This document shows, piece by piece, positions 47,182-59,836 of a stretch of DNA of 64,000 bases (its first letter is position 1; every line of letters begins with the position of its first letter). The DNA lies in NCBI GenBank assembly GCA_951804985.1, contig OX638133.1:54899122-54963121 (forward strand), given 5' to 3'. Both the position numbers and the translations under genes were made by a program. The notes beneath the pieces were generated by a model that worked only from the letters and a program-made list of their open reading frames with translations, made no database searches and had not been told where the DNA came from. This DNA comes from Dryomyza anilis. Taxonomy: Eukaryota; Arthropoda; Insecta; Diptera; Dryomyzidae.

Positions 47182-47380
47182 TCAAGAACAAAAAACCAAA
47201 AGCATTTTGTTAAAACGTACGATTTGGAATTGCTGTTGCCTCATCAGGATCCCGTGATTTATATTGCAATTAGTTAAAATGATGCAATATGAAGTTGAAT
47301 CGACCTCCGCGATGTGCAAAGCATGCAACCAGTGGTGACGCATCACGCTCTGCAAATCTTTGGTGGCCATAGGCTCCTCA
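47182..47380 (-). pseudogene. LINE ORF1 tail, unit B1
   Basis: Retains EEPMATKDLQSVMRHHWLHA and what follows, then breaks off at GGCTCCTC, where new sequence begins. Equivalent pieces: 51150-51348, 55131-55329, 59099-59297, 62390-62588. Confidence 0.65.
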
Positions 47381-47421
47381 TCAATTCCAAGACCCAATCA
47401 GACACACGGTAGATGCGGGAT

Positions 47422-47679
47422 TCATGCATCTGGGGTTTTCCAGCAAAAACCAGTCAGCAGAGGTCCCGTTAACATAATAGCCAAATCCTTGACAAGTCTG
47501 ACGTTATTGTTAGCATCGGCCTTCCAACGCAGAGTCTCGATGATGTAATCATTAATTTCTAAATCCATCTCGTCACCCATTGTGGAGGAGTCTCCAAGCG
47601 TTTGCGCGTCTATTATGTTTGTCCATGTCGTCAGAGCAGCCATACTGCGATAATGCAACGAAATGGTTGGAGAAAACAA
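47422..47679 (-). CDS. Unidentified open frame unique to array B
   Basis: An 85-codon minus-strand frame including MAALTTWTNIIDAQTLGD, EMDLEINDYIIETLRWKA and LAIMLTGPLLTGFCWKTP. The residues are well mixed and the base composition is clearly less AT-rich than its surroundings, which suggests it was once coding. I do not recognise it. In B2-B5 a C-to-A change upstream alters the start region, but the rest is unchanged. There is no paired ORF, promoter or intron signal that I can see. It may be part of another transposon protein or a captured gene piece. Confidence 0.3.
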   Translation of the reverse strand: MFSPTISLHYRSMAALTTWTNIIDAQTLGDSSTMGDEMDLEINDYIIETLRWKADANNNVRLVKDLAIMLTGPLLTGFCWKTPDA

Positions 47680-48189
47680 CCATGTCGTTATTAAGCTAAA
47701 AAATGCATATTTTAATTGATTTTCAATAAATTAAAATGAAAAATACTTACAATTTTAATCAATCGTTAAAAATTTTGTTTTTTGTTAAATTAAAAACAAA
47801 TGTTTCTTTGGTCACTTTCAGTAGTTCGCAGTGTTGCATAAGTCCATACTTTCGCACTTTATTTTTTAAAATTAAAAGTACGAAATACTTTACAGTTCGT
47901 TTACTATCTTTCATTTGTTTGTAGAAATGTACGTTTTGTTTCTGAAGTACAAAAGTTTATATTTTAAAAATTGTAATATTTTCAATTTTTATAACCTAGC
48001 GCTCTAATAATAAAATTCTGTACATTTGTTAACTGATTTAAAAAAAATGTTCGTTAATATTTTACATTTAAAACTATTAAATAAATTAAAAATATCAATA
48101 CAAATAAAATTCACGAAAAATGTTAAATTACAATAGTTATTAAAAACTACTATTGTACGTAATAGTAGTATTCAAAGTACTTTCTCAAA
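47680..48189. other. AT-rich spacer of array B
   Basis: Non-coding. Near 48130-48168 a small inverted pair (ACAATAGT / ACTATTGT) could form a hairpin. Short open frames here are artefacts. Confidence 0.5.
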
Positions 48190-49012
48190 CTTCTTCACAC
48201 CGGCTTACTTCGACTCCCTCTAGCCGGATTGGTCTAATATTGTGGTTTCTTCTTCTTATAAAGGGTACCATGGTGGTTTTTGCGGGATTTATATTTAGTC
48301 CTACGGTTACACACCATTCCTCTGTTGTTCTGAGACCTAATTTTATTCTAGCACAAATTTCCCTCTGCATATGATTACTATGTCGTCGGCGTACCCTTGA
48401 TGGACTTTGGATGGGTGGGATCTTTTTTACCCACCTTTATTATAAATACCACATTGGCTCTTCTCCAAATGCTTGGTATGTAGCCTAGTGCTTGTCTGAT
48501 TCTAGTTATTCTCATCAAGTGTTTCATTAGGTAATATTTACCCTGTTGTAGCAAAGCAGGGAATATGCCGTCAAAACCTGAGGACTTGAAAGGTTGGAAT
48601 GTTTGTAAGGCCCAATCAATTCTATGTTCTGTAAAGACCTTGTTTGCCATCTCCCAGTCTTCTCTTCTGGGTCTAACAATAATTTCATCGTGTTTTTGCA
48701 CGTTTTGCGTGCTGCCTGGAAAGTGAGTATTTTGCAGAAGTGAAACCTTTTGATTCTCCCTTTTTAGTGAGAGTGATGTTTCTGTTTTAACTTTTGCTTT
48801 AGCCTTGTATAGCCTCGCTGTTGCTGATGTCGCACTTCTTATTTCTTTATTACATGTGGTAAGAAGGGCAGAGTAGGTTTGCCAGTCCCCGGTAAGCTTT
48901 GCTCTATTAAAGAGCCTACGTACTTTGGTTGTGAGTTTTGACAAGTGGTCGCTCCACCATGGAGTTTCTCTTTGTCTGGATACTTTTTTCTCTGTGCAGG
49001 CATCGTTTATTG
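48190..49012 (-). pseudogene. R1/LOA-like LINE pol relic, unit B1
   Basis: Same family and region as 10050-10860. It has LSKLTTKVRRLFNRAKL, then SGFDGIFPALLQQGKYYLMK (complete here, unlike locus 1), then HPKSI joined directly to YADD out of frame, then ARIKLGLRTTEEWCVTVG. The RT deletion join is the same as at locus 1. It lacks the endonuclease, RNase H and 12 bp kept at about 10660. It stops at CATCGTTTATTG and is fused to a foldback arm piece. Confidence 0.85.
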
Positions 49013-49128
49013 TGATCCAAAGTTACAAAAAAACACTTTTGTGGGTTGTTTATACAAATATCTATTGATCGAGATATGCTATAAAACCCGTCGTTATGTC
49101 ATTGTAAAGCTAATAAAATTTGCCTCGA
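49012..49128. repeat. Foldback arm 1 piece fused to LINE, unit B1
   Basis: GATCCAAAGTTACAAAAAAA through GCTAATAAAATTT matches array A arm 1 (for example 18871-18990). It sits between LINE pol and the 13-bp minisatellite; an open frame across this fusion (48945 on) is an artefact. Confidence 0.8.
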
Positions 49129-49134
49129 CAGTAG

Positions 49135-49160
49135 ACGCGGCCATTAGACGCGGCCATTAC
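49135..49160. repeat. 13-bp minisatellite, unit B1 (two copies)
   Basis: ACGCGGCCATTAG repeated twice (the last base differs). It derives from the 5' end of LINE ORF2: at locus 1 the same words lie at about 11681-11702. Confidence 0.85.
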
Positions 49161-49565
49161 GTATCATATACAATATTGATTATTTTAAAGATATAAACAT
49201 ACACATTCTAAATACAAAAATTTATTTTCTATGTCAAACCAATTTTATTACGTCAAAATGAAAAATTGAATATTTTATAGTCAATGTTAACAATAATATT
49301 ATCGTTAGGAGATTTTAATAAATTGATAATATTTATTTTAAAAAATTAACAATAATTTTCTATGTGTGTAGCCTTTACCTAAACTTTAATTCCGACACTC
49401 AATATACATTCGAGGTTTAACTTAATTGTAAGCTATAAATAAAATGTGGTTCTTTACTTGATGTTTAAATTAAATTTGATGAAATCGACCTTCAAATTAC
49501 ACTTGAATTCAAGCGCACATATATCCAAATTAAATGTTTAAATATAAAATAAAAGAAAACGTTAT

Positions 49566-50350
49566 AATGTCAAGTGCAAGGTAATTATCCTTGCACTTGA
49601 CATTGTATGTTCTAAAAAGGACTCCTTTGAAAATTCTGAAAAAATCCTAAATGTTCATTGATTTATTATGAATATTCGTGCTTAATTTAAAGACGGTATT
49701 TTTACGGAGTCATATTAAAAAAAATCCAATTTCGATAATTTACGAAAAATGGGCTATAAAGAAAAACTAAATCAAATTTGATGAAACTGACGCCATTTTC
49801 GGAATCAGCGTTGTAGATGAATTCAAAACTTGTAACATATTTTATTTTTCCCAAAATTCACACAAATTTGGAAAACTTATTACTAATTTTAATCCGTCAA
49901 AATACCATCATGAAATTCGGCACTAATAATGAATGAAAAATTAACAATTAAAAATTTAGGATTTTTTTTTCAAACAGAGTCCTTTTTACGGACATACAAT
50001 TTCAAGCGCAAGAATAATTACCACATGTCCAGGCAAAGGAGAATTAACTCAAAAAGCATATTTTATTAGCTTTAAAATGACTACTCGACGGGGACTATAG
50101 CTCATCTGGATCAATAAATATTTTAATATGAACAACCTACAAAAGTGTTTTTTTGTAACTTTGCATCACTGTATGACAGGATAAAGTTATTCGAAATAAT
50201 TAAAAAATAATTGACCAAAACATTTCAATTGATCCTTGCATAAAAAAAATTAATCAAAATCCAAGAGCTTTAAATATCATAGTTGACTTGATTTGGTAAA
50301 TGTAGTGTGGGAATGATTCAGTTAAAACTTTTTATTATTTAAATGACAAT
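49566..50350. mobile_element. Foldback centre and arm 2, unit B1
   Basis: Begins with the 16-bp palindrome; ends AAATGACAAT (A type has AAAGGACAAT). Confidence 0.75.
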
Positions 50351-51389
50351 CCCTAGTGGAAATTTGCCATATGCGCCATCGGGAAATTATCGGGTTTTCG
50401 TCGGGTAACCCCTATCAGAGAAAACATGATCATTGCCTTGTCATGCTCACCATAGCAGAGTTTACATTATCTAAACAGTCAATGGTCCTGATCATTAGTT
50501 GTCCCTCCTAAGGAAATTTCAATCGGGTAATGATCGGAATTTAATGAGAAAAGCCCTAAATATTTTTTTTAAACGAGAAAGTATCAGAAATATTTTACCA
50601 TTATTATGAACATATTTTTTACGAAATATTTACAGTTAACGGTCATTTATCATCATATGTACATATAATGATCACACATACCTTCATATCTTAAATTTAA
50701 TATATAATTTTTAATTTTCCAAATGTAAAAATAATTATATAAAATTATCAATTAAATAATAATTTTATCAGTTGTCTAAAATCATAATATATGTCTAACA
50801 TTGTTAACCTTGATAAAATAATACATGCAATTCACATTGAGAATTTGATCCGTCGTTTTAAAATCTTTTTTAAACTCATATTTAAACCTAACATTGATAA
50901 ATCTGCTGCAAATCGGACGTAAGATGACCACCCGATTGACTGAAACGCACATTTGAGCACTAGAAATTTACATTTTAAATATATACATAAAAATGAATTA
51001 ATTCATGTTTATAATCTTAATAAAAATGAATGAATTCATGTGTTTGTAATCTTAATGACACATTGAATTACACATGATTTAAACTAAACACAAATGTTCT
51101 AAAAAGTGTAAGTTTCGTTTTTTTTATTGAAAACTGCCTTGTGTTACAATCAAGAACAAAAAACCAAAAGCATTTTGTTAAAACGTACGATTTGGAATTG
51201 CTGTTGCCTCATCAGGATCCCGTGATTTATATTGCAATTAGTTAAAATGATGCAATATGAAGTTGAATCGACCTCCGCGATGTGCAAAGCATGCAACCAG
51301 TGGTGACGCATCACGCTCTGCAAATCTTTGGTGGCCATAGGCTCCTCATCAATTCCAAGACCCAATCAGACACACGGTAGATGCGGGAT

Positions 51390-51626
51390 TCATGCATCTG
51401 GGGTTTTCCAGCAAAAACCAGTCAGCAGAGGTCCCGTTAACATAATAGCCAAATCCTTGACAAGTCTGACGTTATTGTTAGCATCGGCCTTCCAACGCAG
51501 AGTCTCGATGATGTAATCATTAATTTCTAAATCCATCTCGTCACCCATTGTGGAGGAGTCTCCAAGCGTTTGCGCGTCTATTATGTTTGTCCATGTCGTC
51601 AGAGCAGCCATACTGCGATAATGCAA
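51390..51626 (-). CDS. Unidentified array B frame, copy in B2
   Basis: 78 codons; same residues as the B1 frame from HYRSMAAL on. Confidence 0.28.
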   Translation of the reverse strand: MHYRSMAALTTWTNIIDAQTLGDSSTMGDEMDLEINDYIIETLRWKADANNNVRLVKDLAIMLTGPLLTGFCWKTPDA

Positions 51627-52157
51627 CGAAATGGTTGGAGAAAAAAACCATGTCGTTATTAAGCTAAAAAATGCATATTTTAATTGATTTTCAATAAATT
51701 AAAATGAAAAATACTTACAATTTTAATCAATCGTTAAAAATTTTTATTTTTGTTAAATTAAAAACAAATGTTTCTTTGGTCACTTTCAGTAGTTCGCAGT
51801 GTTGCATAAGTCCATACTTTCGCACTTTATTTTTTAAAATTAAAAGTACGAAATACTTTACAGTTCGTTTACTATCTTTCATTTGTTTGTAGAAATGTAC
51901 GTTTTGTTTCTGAAGTACAAAAGTTTATATTTTAAAAATTATAATATTTTCAATTTTTATAACCTAGCGCTCTAATAATAAAATTCTGTACATTTGTTAA
52001 CTGATTTAAAAAAAATGTTCGTTAATATTTTACATTTAAAACTATTAAATAAATTAAAAATATCAATACAAATAAAATTCACGAAAAATGTTAAATTACA
52101 ATAGTTATTAAAAACTACTATTGTACGTAATAGTAGTATTCAAAGTACTTTCTCAAA

Positions 52158-52980
52158 CTTCTTCACACCGGCTTACTTCGACTCCCTCTAGCCGGATTGG
52201 TCTAATATTGTGGTTTCTTCTTCTTATAAAGGGTACCATGGTGGTTTTTGCGGGATTTATATTTAGTCCTACGGTTACACACCATTCCTCTGTTGTTCTG
52301 AGACCTAATTTTATTCTAGCACAAATTTCCCTCTGCATATGATTACTATGTCGTCGGCGTACCCTTGATGGACTTTGGATGGGTGGGATCTTTTTTACCC
52401 ACCTTTATTATAAATACCACATTGGCTCTTCTCCAAATGCTTGGTATGTAGCCTAGTGCTTGTCTGATTCTAGTTATTCTCATCAAGTGTTTCATTAGGT
52501 AATATTTACCCTGTTGTAGCAAAGCAGGGAATATGCCGTCAAAACCTGAGGACTTGAAAGGTTGGAATGTTTGTAAGGCCCAATCAATTCTATGTTCTGT
52601 AAAGACCTTGTTTGCCATCTCCCAGTCTTCTCTTCTGGGTGTAACAATAATTTCATCGTGTTTTTGCACGTTTTGCGTGCTTCCTGGAAAGTGAGTATTT
52701 TGCAGAAGTGAAACCTTTTGATTCTCCCTTTTTAGTGAGAGTGATGTTTCTGTTTTAACTTTTGCTTTAGCCTTGTATAGCCTCGCTGTTGCTGATGTCG
52801 CACTTCTTATTTCTTTATTACATGTGGTAAGAAGGGCAGAGTAGGTTTGCCAGTCCCCGGTAAGCTTTGCTCTATTAAAGAGCCTACGTACTTTGGTTGT
52901 GAGTTTTGACAAGTGGTCGCTCCACCATGGAGTTTCTCTTTGTCTGGATACTTTTTTCTCTGTGCAGGCATCGTTTATTG
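52158..52980 (-). pseudogene. R1/LOA-like LINE pol relic, unit B2
   Basis: Carries two changes shared with B3 and B5 but not B1 or B4 (GGGTGTAAC and CTTCCTGG). Confidence 0.85.
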
Positions 52981-53102
52981 TGATCCAAAGTTACAAAAAA
53001 ACACTTTTGTGTGTTGTTTATACAAATATCTATTGATCGAGATATGCTATAAAACCCGTCGTTATGTCATTGTAAAGCTAATAAAATTTGCCTCGACAGT
53101 AG

Positions 53103-53140
53103 ACGCGGCCATTAGCCGCGGCCATTAGACGCGGCCATTA
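53103..53140. repeat. 13-bp minisatellite, unit B2 (three copies)
   Basis: The extra copy accounts for the 13-bp difference in unit length from B1. Confidence 0.9.
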
Positions 53141-53546
53141 CGTATCATATACAATATTGACTATTTTAAAGATATAAACATACACATTCTAAATACAAAA
53201 ATTTATTTTCTATGTCAAACCAATTTTATTACGTCAAAATGAAAAATTGAATATTTTATAGTCAATGTTAACAATAATATTATAGTTAGGAGATTTTAAT
53301 AAATTGATAATATTTATTTTAAAAAATTAACAATAATTTTCTATGTGTGTAGCCTTTACCTAAACTTTAATTCCGACACTCAATATACATTCGAGGTTTA
53401 ACTTAATTGTAAGCTATAAATAAAATGTCGTTCTTTACTTGATGTTTAAATTAAATTTGATGAAATCGACCTTCAAATTACACTTGAATTCAAGCGCACA
53501 TATATCCAAATTAAATGTTTAAATATAAAATAAAAGAAAACGTTAT

Positions 53547-54331
53547 AATGTCAAGTGCAAGGTAATTATCCTTGCACTTGACATTGTATGTTCTAAAAAG
53601 GACTCCTTTGAAAATTCTGAAAAAATCCTAAATGTTCATTGATTTATTATGAATATTCGTGCTTAATTTAAAGACGGTATTTTTACGGAGTCATATTAAA
53701 AAAAATCCAATTTCGATAATTTACGAAAAATGGGCTATAAAGAAAAACTAAATCAAATTTGATGAAACTGACGCCATTTTCGGAATCAGCGTTGTAGATG
53801 AATTCAAAACTTGTAACATATTTTATTTTTCCCAAAATTCACACAAATTTGGAAAACTTATTACTAATTTTAATCCGTCAAAATACCATCATGAAATTCG
53901 GCACTAATAATGAATGAAAAATTAACAATTAAAAATTTAGGATTTTTTTTTCAAACAGAGTCCTTTTTACGGACATACAATTTCAAGCGCAAGAATAATT
54001 ACCACATGTCCAGGCAAAGGAGAATTAACTCAAAAAGCATATTTTATTAGCTTTAAAATGACTACTCGACGGGGACTATAGCTCATCTGGATCAATAAAT
54101 ATTTTAATATGAACAACCTACAAAAGTGTTTTTTTGTAACTTTGCATCACTGTATGACAGGATAAAGTTATTCGAAATAATTAAAAAATAATTGACCAAA
54201 ACATTTCAATTGATCCTTGCATAAAAAAAATTAATCAAAATCCAAGAGCTTTAAATATCATAGTTGACTTGATTTGGTAAATGTAGTGTGGGAATGATTC
54301 AGTTAAAACTTTTTATTATTTAAATGACAAT
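53547..54331. mobile_element. Foldback centre and arm 2, unit B2
   Basis: As B1. Confidence 0.75.
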
Positions 54332-55370
54332 CCCTAGTGGAAATTTGCCATATGCGCCATCGGGAAATTATCGGGTTTTCGTCGGGTAACCCCTATCAGA
54401 GAAAACATGATCATTGCCTTGTCATGCTCACCATAGCAGAGTTTACATTATCTAAACAGTCAATGGTCCTGATCATTAGTTGTCCCTCCTAAGGAAATTT
54501 CAATCGGGTAATGATCGGAATTTAATGAGAAAAGCCCTAAATATTTTTTTTAAACGAGAAAGTATCAGAAATATTTTACCATTATTATGAACATATTTTT
54601 TACGAAATATTTACAGTTAACGGTCATTTATCATCATATGTACATATAATGATCACACATACCTTCATATCTTAAATTTAATATATAATTTTTAATTTTC
54701 CAAATGTAAAAATAATTATATAAAATTATCAATTAAATAATAATTTTATCAGTTGTCTAAAATCATAATATATGTCTAACATTGTTAACCTTGATAAAAT
54801 AATACATGCAATTCACATTGAGAATTTGATCCGTCGTTTTAAAATCTTTTTTAAACTCATATTTAAACCTAACATTGATATATCTGCTGCAAATCGGACG
54901 TAAGATGACCACCCGATTGACTGAAACGCACATTTGAGCACTAGAAATTTACATTTTAAATATATACATAAAAATGAATTAATTCATGTTTATAATCTTA
55001 ATAAAAATGAATGAATTCATGTGTTTGTAATCTTAATGACACATTGAATTACACATGATTTAAACTAAACACAAATGTTCTAAAAAGTGTAAGTTTCGTT
55101 TTTTTTATTGAAAACTGCCTTGTGTTACAATCAAGAACAAAAAACCAAAAGCATTTTGTTAAAACGTACGATTTGGAATTGCTGTTGCCTCATCAGGATC
55201 CCGTGATTTATATTGCAATTAGTTAAAATGATGCAATATGAAGTTGAATCGACCTCCGCGATGTGCAAAGCATGCAACCAGTGGTGACGCATCACGCTCT
55301 GCAAATCTTTGGTGGCCATAGGCTCCTCATCAATTCCAAGACCCAATCAGACACACGGTAGATGCGGGAT

Positions 55371-55607
55371 TCATGCATCTGGGGTTTTCCAGCAAAAACC
55401 AGTCAGCAGAGGTCCCGTTAACATAATAGCCAAATCCTTGACAAGTCTGACGTTATTGTTAGCATCGGCCTTCCAACGCAGAGTCTCGATGATGTAATCA
55501 TTAATTTCTAAATCCATCTCGTCACCCATTGTGGAGGAGTCTCCAAGCGTTTGCGCGTCTATTATGTTTGTCCATGTCGTCAGAGCAGCCATACTGCGAT
55601 AATGCAA
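55371..55607 (-). CDS. Unidentified array B frame, copy in B3
   Basis: Same as the copy in B2. Confidence 0.28.
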   Translation of the reverse strand: MHYRSMAALTTWTNIIDAQTLGDSSTMGDEMDLEINDYIIETLRWKADANNNVRLVKDLAIMLTGPLLTGFCWKTPDA

Positions 55608-56138
55608 CGAAATGGTTGGAGAAAAAAACCATGTCGTTATTAAGCTAAAAAATGCATATTTTAATTGATTTTCAATAAATTAAAATGAAAAATACTTACA
55701 ATTTTAATCAATCGTTAAAAATTTTTATTTTTGTTAAATTAAAAACAAATGTTTCTTTGGTCACTTTCAGTAGTTCGCAGTGTTGCATAAGTCCATACTT
55801 TCGCACTTTATTTTTTAAAATTAAAAGTACGAAATACTTTACAGTTCGTTTACTATCTTTCATTTGTTTGTAGAAATGTACGTTTTGTTTCTGAAGTACA
55901 AAAGTTTATATTTTAAAAATTATAATATTTTCAATTTTTATAACCTAGCGCTCTAATAATAAAATTCTGTACATTTGTTAACTGATTTAAAAAAAATGTT
56001 CGTTAATATTTTACATTTAAAACTATTAAATAAATTAAAAATATCAATACAAATAAAATTCACGAAAAATGTTAAATTACAATAGTTATTAAAAACTACT
56101 ATTGTACGTAATAGTAGTATTCAAAGTACTTTCTCAAA

Positions 56139-56961
56139 CTTCTTCACACCGGCTTACTTCGACTCCCTCTAGCCGGATTGGTCTAATATTGTGGTTTCTT
56201 CTTCTTATAAAGGGTACCATGGTGGTTTTTGCGGGATTTATATTTAGTCCTACGGTTACACACCATTCCTCTGTTGTTCTGAGACCTAATTTTATTCTAG
56301 CACAAATTTCCCTCTGCATATGATTATTATGTCGTCGGCGTACCCTTGATGGACTTTGGATGGGTGGGATCTTTTTTACCCACCTTTATTATAAATACCA
56401 CATTGGCTCTTCTCCAAATGCTTGGTATGTAGCCTAGTGCTTGTCTGATTCTAGTTATTCTCATCAAGTGTTTCATTAGGTAATATTTACCCTGTTGTAG
56501 CAAAGCAGGGAATATGCCGTCAAAACCTGAGGACTTGAAAGGTTGGAATGTTTGTAAGGCCCAATCAATTCTATGTTCTGTAAAGACCTTGTTTGCCATC
56601 TCCCAGTCTTCTCTTCTGGGTGTAACAATAATTTCATCGTGTTTTTGCACGTTTTGCGTGCTTCCTGGAAAGTGAGTATTTTGCAGAAGTGAAACCTTTT
56701 GATTCTCCCTTTTTAGTGAGAGTGATGTTTCTGTTTTAACTTTTGCTTTAGCCTTGTATAGCCTCGCTGTTGCTGATGTCGCACTTCTTATTTCTTTATT
56801 ACATGTGGTAAGAAGGGCAGAGTAGGTTTGCCAGTCCCCGGTAAGCTTTGCTCTATTAAAGAGCCTACGTACTTTGGTTGTGAGTTTTGACAAGTGGTCG
56901 CTCCACCATGGAGTTTCTCTTTGTCTGGATACTTTTTTCTCTGTGCAGGCATCGTTTATTG
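56139..56961 (-). pseudogene. R1/LOA-like LINE pol relic, unit B3
   Basis: Shares GATTATTATG (near 56322) with B5; B1 and B2 have GATTACTATG. Confidence 0.85.
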
Positions 56962-57514
56962 TGATCCAAAGTTACAAAAAAACACTTTTGTGGGTTGTTT
57001 ATACAAATATCTATTGATCGAGATATGCTATAAAACCCGTCGTTATGTCATTGTAAAGCTAATAAAATTTGCCTCGACAGTAGACGCGGCCATTAGACGC
57101 GGCCATTACGTATCATATACAATATTGACTATTTTAAAGATATAAACATACACATTCTAAATACAAAAATTTATTTTCTATGTCAAACCAATTTTATTAC
57201 GTCAAAATGAAAAATTGAATATTTTATAGTCAATGTTAACAATAATATTATAGTTAGGAGATTTTAATAAATTGATAATATTTATTTTAAAAAATTAACA
57301 ATAATTTTCTATGTGTGTAGCCTTTACCTAAACTTTAATTCCGACACTCAATATACATTCGAGGTTTAACTTAATTGTAAGCTATAAATAAAATGTGGTT
57401 CTTTACTTGATGTTTAAATTAAATTTGATGAAATCGACCTTCAAATTACACTTGAATTCAAGCGCACATATATCCAAATTAAATGTTTAAATATAAAATA
57501 AAAGAAAACGTTAT

Positions 57515-58299
57515 AATGTCAAGTGCAAGGTAATTATCCTTGCACTTGACATTGTATGTTCTAAAAAGGACTCCTTTGAAAATTCTGAAAAAATCCTAAA
57601 TGTTCATTGATTTATTATGAATATTCGTGCTTAATTTAAAGACGGTATTTTTACGGAGTCATATTAAAAAAAATCCAATTTCGATAATTTACGAAAAATG
57701 GGCTATAAAGAAAAACTAAATCAAATTTGATGAAACTGACGCCATTTTCGGAATCAGCGTTGTAGATGAATTCAAAACTTGTAACATATTTTATTTTTCC
57801 CAAAATTCACACAAATTTGGAAAACTTATTACTAATTTTAATCCGTCAAAATACCATCATGAAATTCGGCACTAATAATGAATGAAAAATTAACAATTAA
57901 AAATTTAGGATTTTTTTTTCAAACAGAGTCCTTTTTACGGACATACAATTTCAAGCGCAAGAATAATTACCACATGTCCAGGCAAAGGAGAATTAACTCA
58001 AAAAGCATATTTTATTAGCTTTAAAATGACTACTCGTCGGGGACTATAGCTCATCTGGATCAATAAATATTTTAATATGAACAACCTACAAAAGTGTTTT
58101 TTTGTAACTTTGCATCACTGTATGACAGGATAAAGTTATTCGAAATAATTAAAAAATAATTGACCAAAACATTTCAATTGATCCTTGCATAAAAAAAATT
58201 AATCAAAATCCAAGAGCTTTAAATATCATAGTTGACTTGATTTGGTAAATGTAGTGTGGGAATGATTCAGTTAAAACTTTTTATTATTTAAATGACAAT
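57515..58299. mobile_element. Foldback centre and arm 2, unit B3
   Basis: As B1. Confidence 0.75.
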
Positions 58300-59338
58300 C
58301 CCTAGTGGAAATTTGCCATATGCGCCATCGGGAAATTATCGGGTTTTCGTCGGGTAACCCCTATCAGAGAAAACATGATCATTGCCTTGTCATGCTCACC
58401 ATAGCAGAGTTTACATTATCTAAACAGTCAATGGTCCTGATCATTAGTTGTCCCTCCTAAGGAAATTTCAATCGGGTAATGATCGGAATTTAATGAGAAA
58501 AGCCCTAAATATTTTTTTTAAACGAGAAAGTATCAGAAATATTTTACCATTATTATGAACATATTTTTTACGAAATATTTACAGTTAACGGTCATTTATC
58601 ATCATATGTACATATAATGATCACACATACCTTCATATCTTAAATTTAATATATAATTTTTAATTTTCCAAATGTAAAAATAATTATATAAAATTATCAA
58701 TTAAATAATAATTTTATCAGTTGTCTAAAATCATAATATATGTCTAACATTGTTAACCTTGATAAAATAATACATGCAATTCACATTGAGAATTTGATCC
58801 GTCGTTTTAAAATCTTTTTTAAACTCATATTTAAACCTAACATTGATATATCTGCTGCAAATCGGACGTAAGATGACCACCCGATTGACTGAAACGCACA
58901 TTTGAGCACTAGAAATTTACATTTTAAATATATACATAAAAATGAATTAATTCATGTTTATAATCTTAATAAAAATGAATGAATTCATGTGTTTGTAATC
59001 TTAATGACACATTGAATTACACATGATTTAAACTAAACACAAATGTTCTAAAAAGTGTAAGTTTCGTTTTTTTTATTGAAAACTGCCTTGTGTTACAATC
59101 AAGAACAAAAAACCAAAAGCATTTTGTTAAAACGTACGATTTGGAATTGCTGTTGCCTCATCAGGATCCCGTGATTTATATTGCAATTAGTTAAAATGAT
59201 GCAATATGAAGTTGAATCGACCTCCGCGATGTGCAAAGCATGCAACCAGTGGTGACGCATCACGCTCTGCAAATCTTTGGTGGCCATAGGCTCCTCATCA
59301 ATTCCAAGACCCAATCAGACACACGGTAGATGCGGGAT

Positions 59339-59575
59339 TCATGCATCTGGGGTTTTCCAGCAAAAACCAGTCAGCAGAGGTCCCGTTAACATAATAGCCA
59401 AATCCTTGACAAGTCTGACGTTATTGTTAGCATCGGCCTTCCAACGCAGAGTCTCGATGATGTAATCATTAATTTCTAAATCCATCTCGTCACCCATTGT
59501 GGAGGAGTCTCCAAGCGTTTGCGCGTCTATTATGTTTGTCCATGTCGTCAGAGCAGCCATACTGCGATAATGCAA
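59339..59575 (-). CDS. Unidentified array B frame, copy in B4
   Basis: Same as the copy in B2. Confidence 0.28.
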   Translation of the reverse strand: MHYRSMAALTTWTNIIDAQTLGDSSTMGDEMDLEINDYIIETLRWKADANNNVRLVKDLAIMLTGPLLTGFCWKTPDA

Positions 59576-59836
59576 CGAAATGGTTGGAGAAAAAAACCAT
59601 GTCGTTATTAAGCTAAAAAATGCATATTTTAATTGATTTTCAATAAATTAAAATGAAAAATACTTACAATTTTAATCAATCGTTAAAAATTTTTATTTTT
59701 GTTAAATTAAAAACAAATGTTTCTTTGGTCACTTTCAGTAGTTCGCAGTGTTGCATAAGTCCATACTTTCGCACTTTATTTTTTAAAATTAAAAGTACGA
59801 AATACTTTACAGTTCGTTTACTATCTTTCATTTGTA

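Larger units (their letters stand above)
46894..50861. repeat. Array B unit B1 (3968 bp)
   Basis: Order: core flank end, ORF1 tail 47182-47380, unidentified frame 47422-47679, AT-rich 47680-48189, LINE pol relic 48190-49012, foldback arm piece 49012-49128, 13-bp minisatellite 49135-49160 (two copies), AT-rich, then palindrome, foldback centre and arm 2 at 49566-50350. The foldback centre lacks about 31 bp (AGGG...CATATAAATT) kept in array A and locus 1. Confidence 0.93.
50862..54842. repeat. Array B unit B2 (3981 bp)
   Basis: Unidentified frame 51390-51626, pol relic 52158-52980, arm piece to 53096, three 13-bp minisatellite copies at 53103-53140 (middle one CCGCGG), foldback part 53547-54331. 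Private change: TGTCGTTC near 53427. Confidence 0.93.
54843..58810. repeat. Array B unit B3 (3968 bp)
   Basis: Unidentified frame 55371-55607, pol relic 56139-56961, two 13-bp copies at 57084-57109, foldback part 57515-58299. Private change: ACTCGTCGGGG near 58035. Confidence 0.93.

Noticed and set aside
48945..49196. 83-codon plus-strand frame in each B unit
   Set aside because: It runs across the LINE antisense, a foldback arm piece and the minisatellite; it is not one coding unit.
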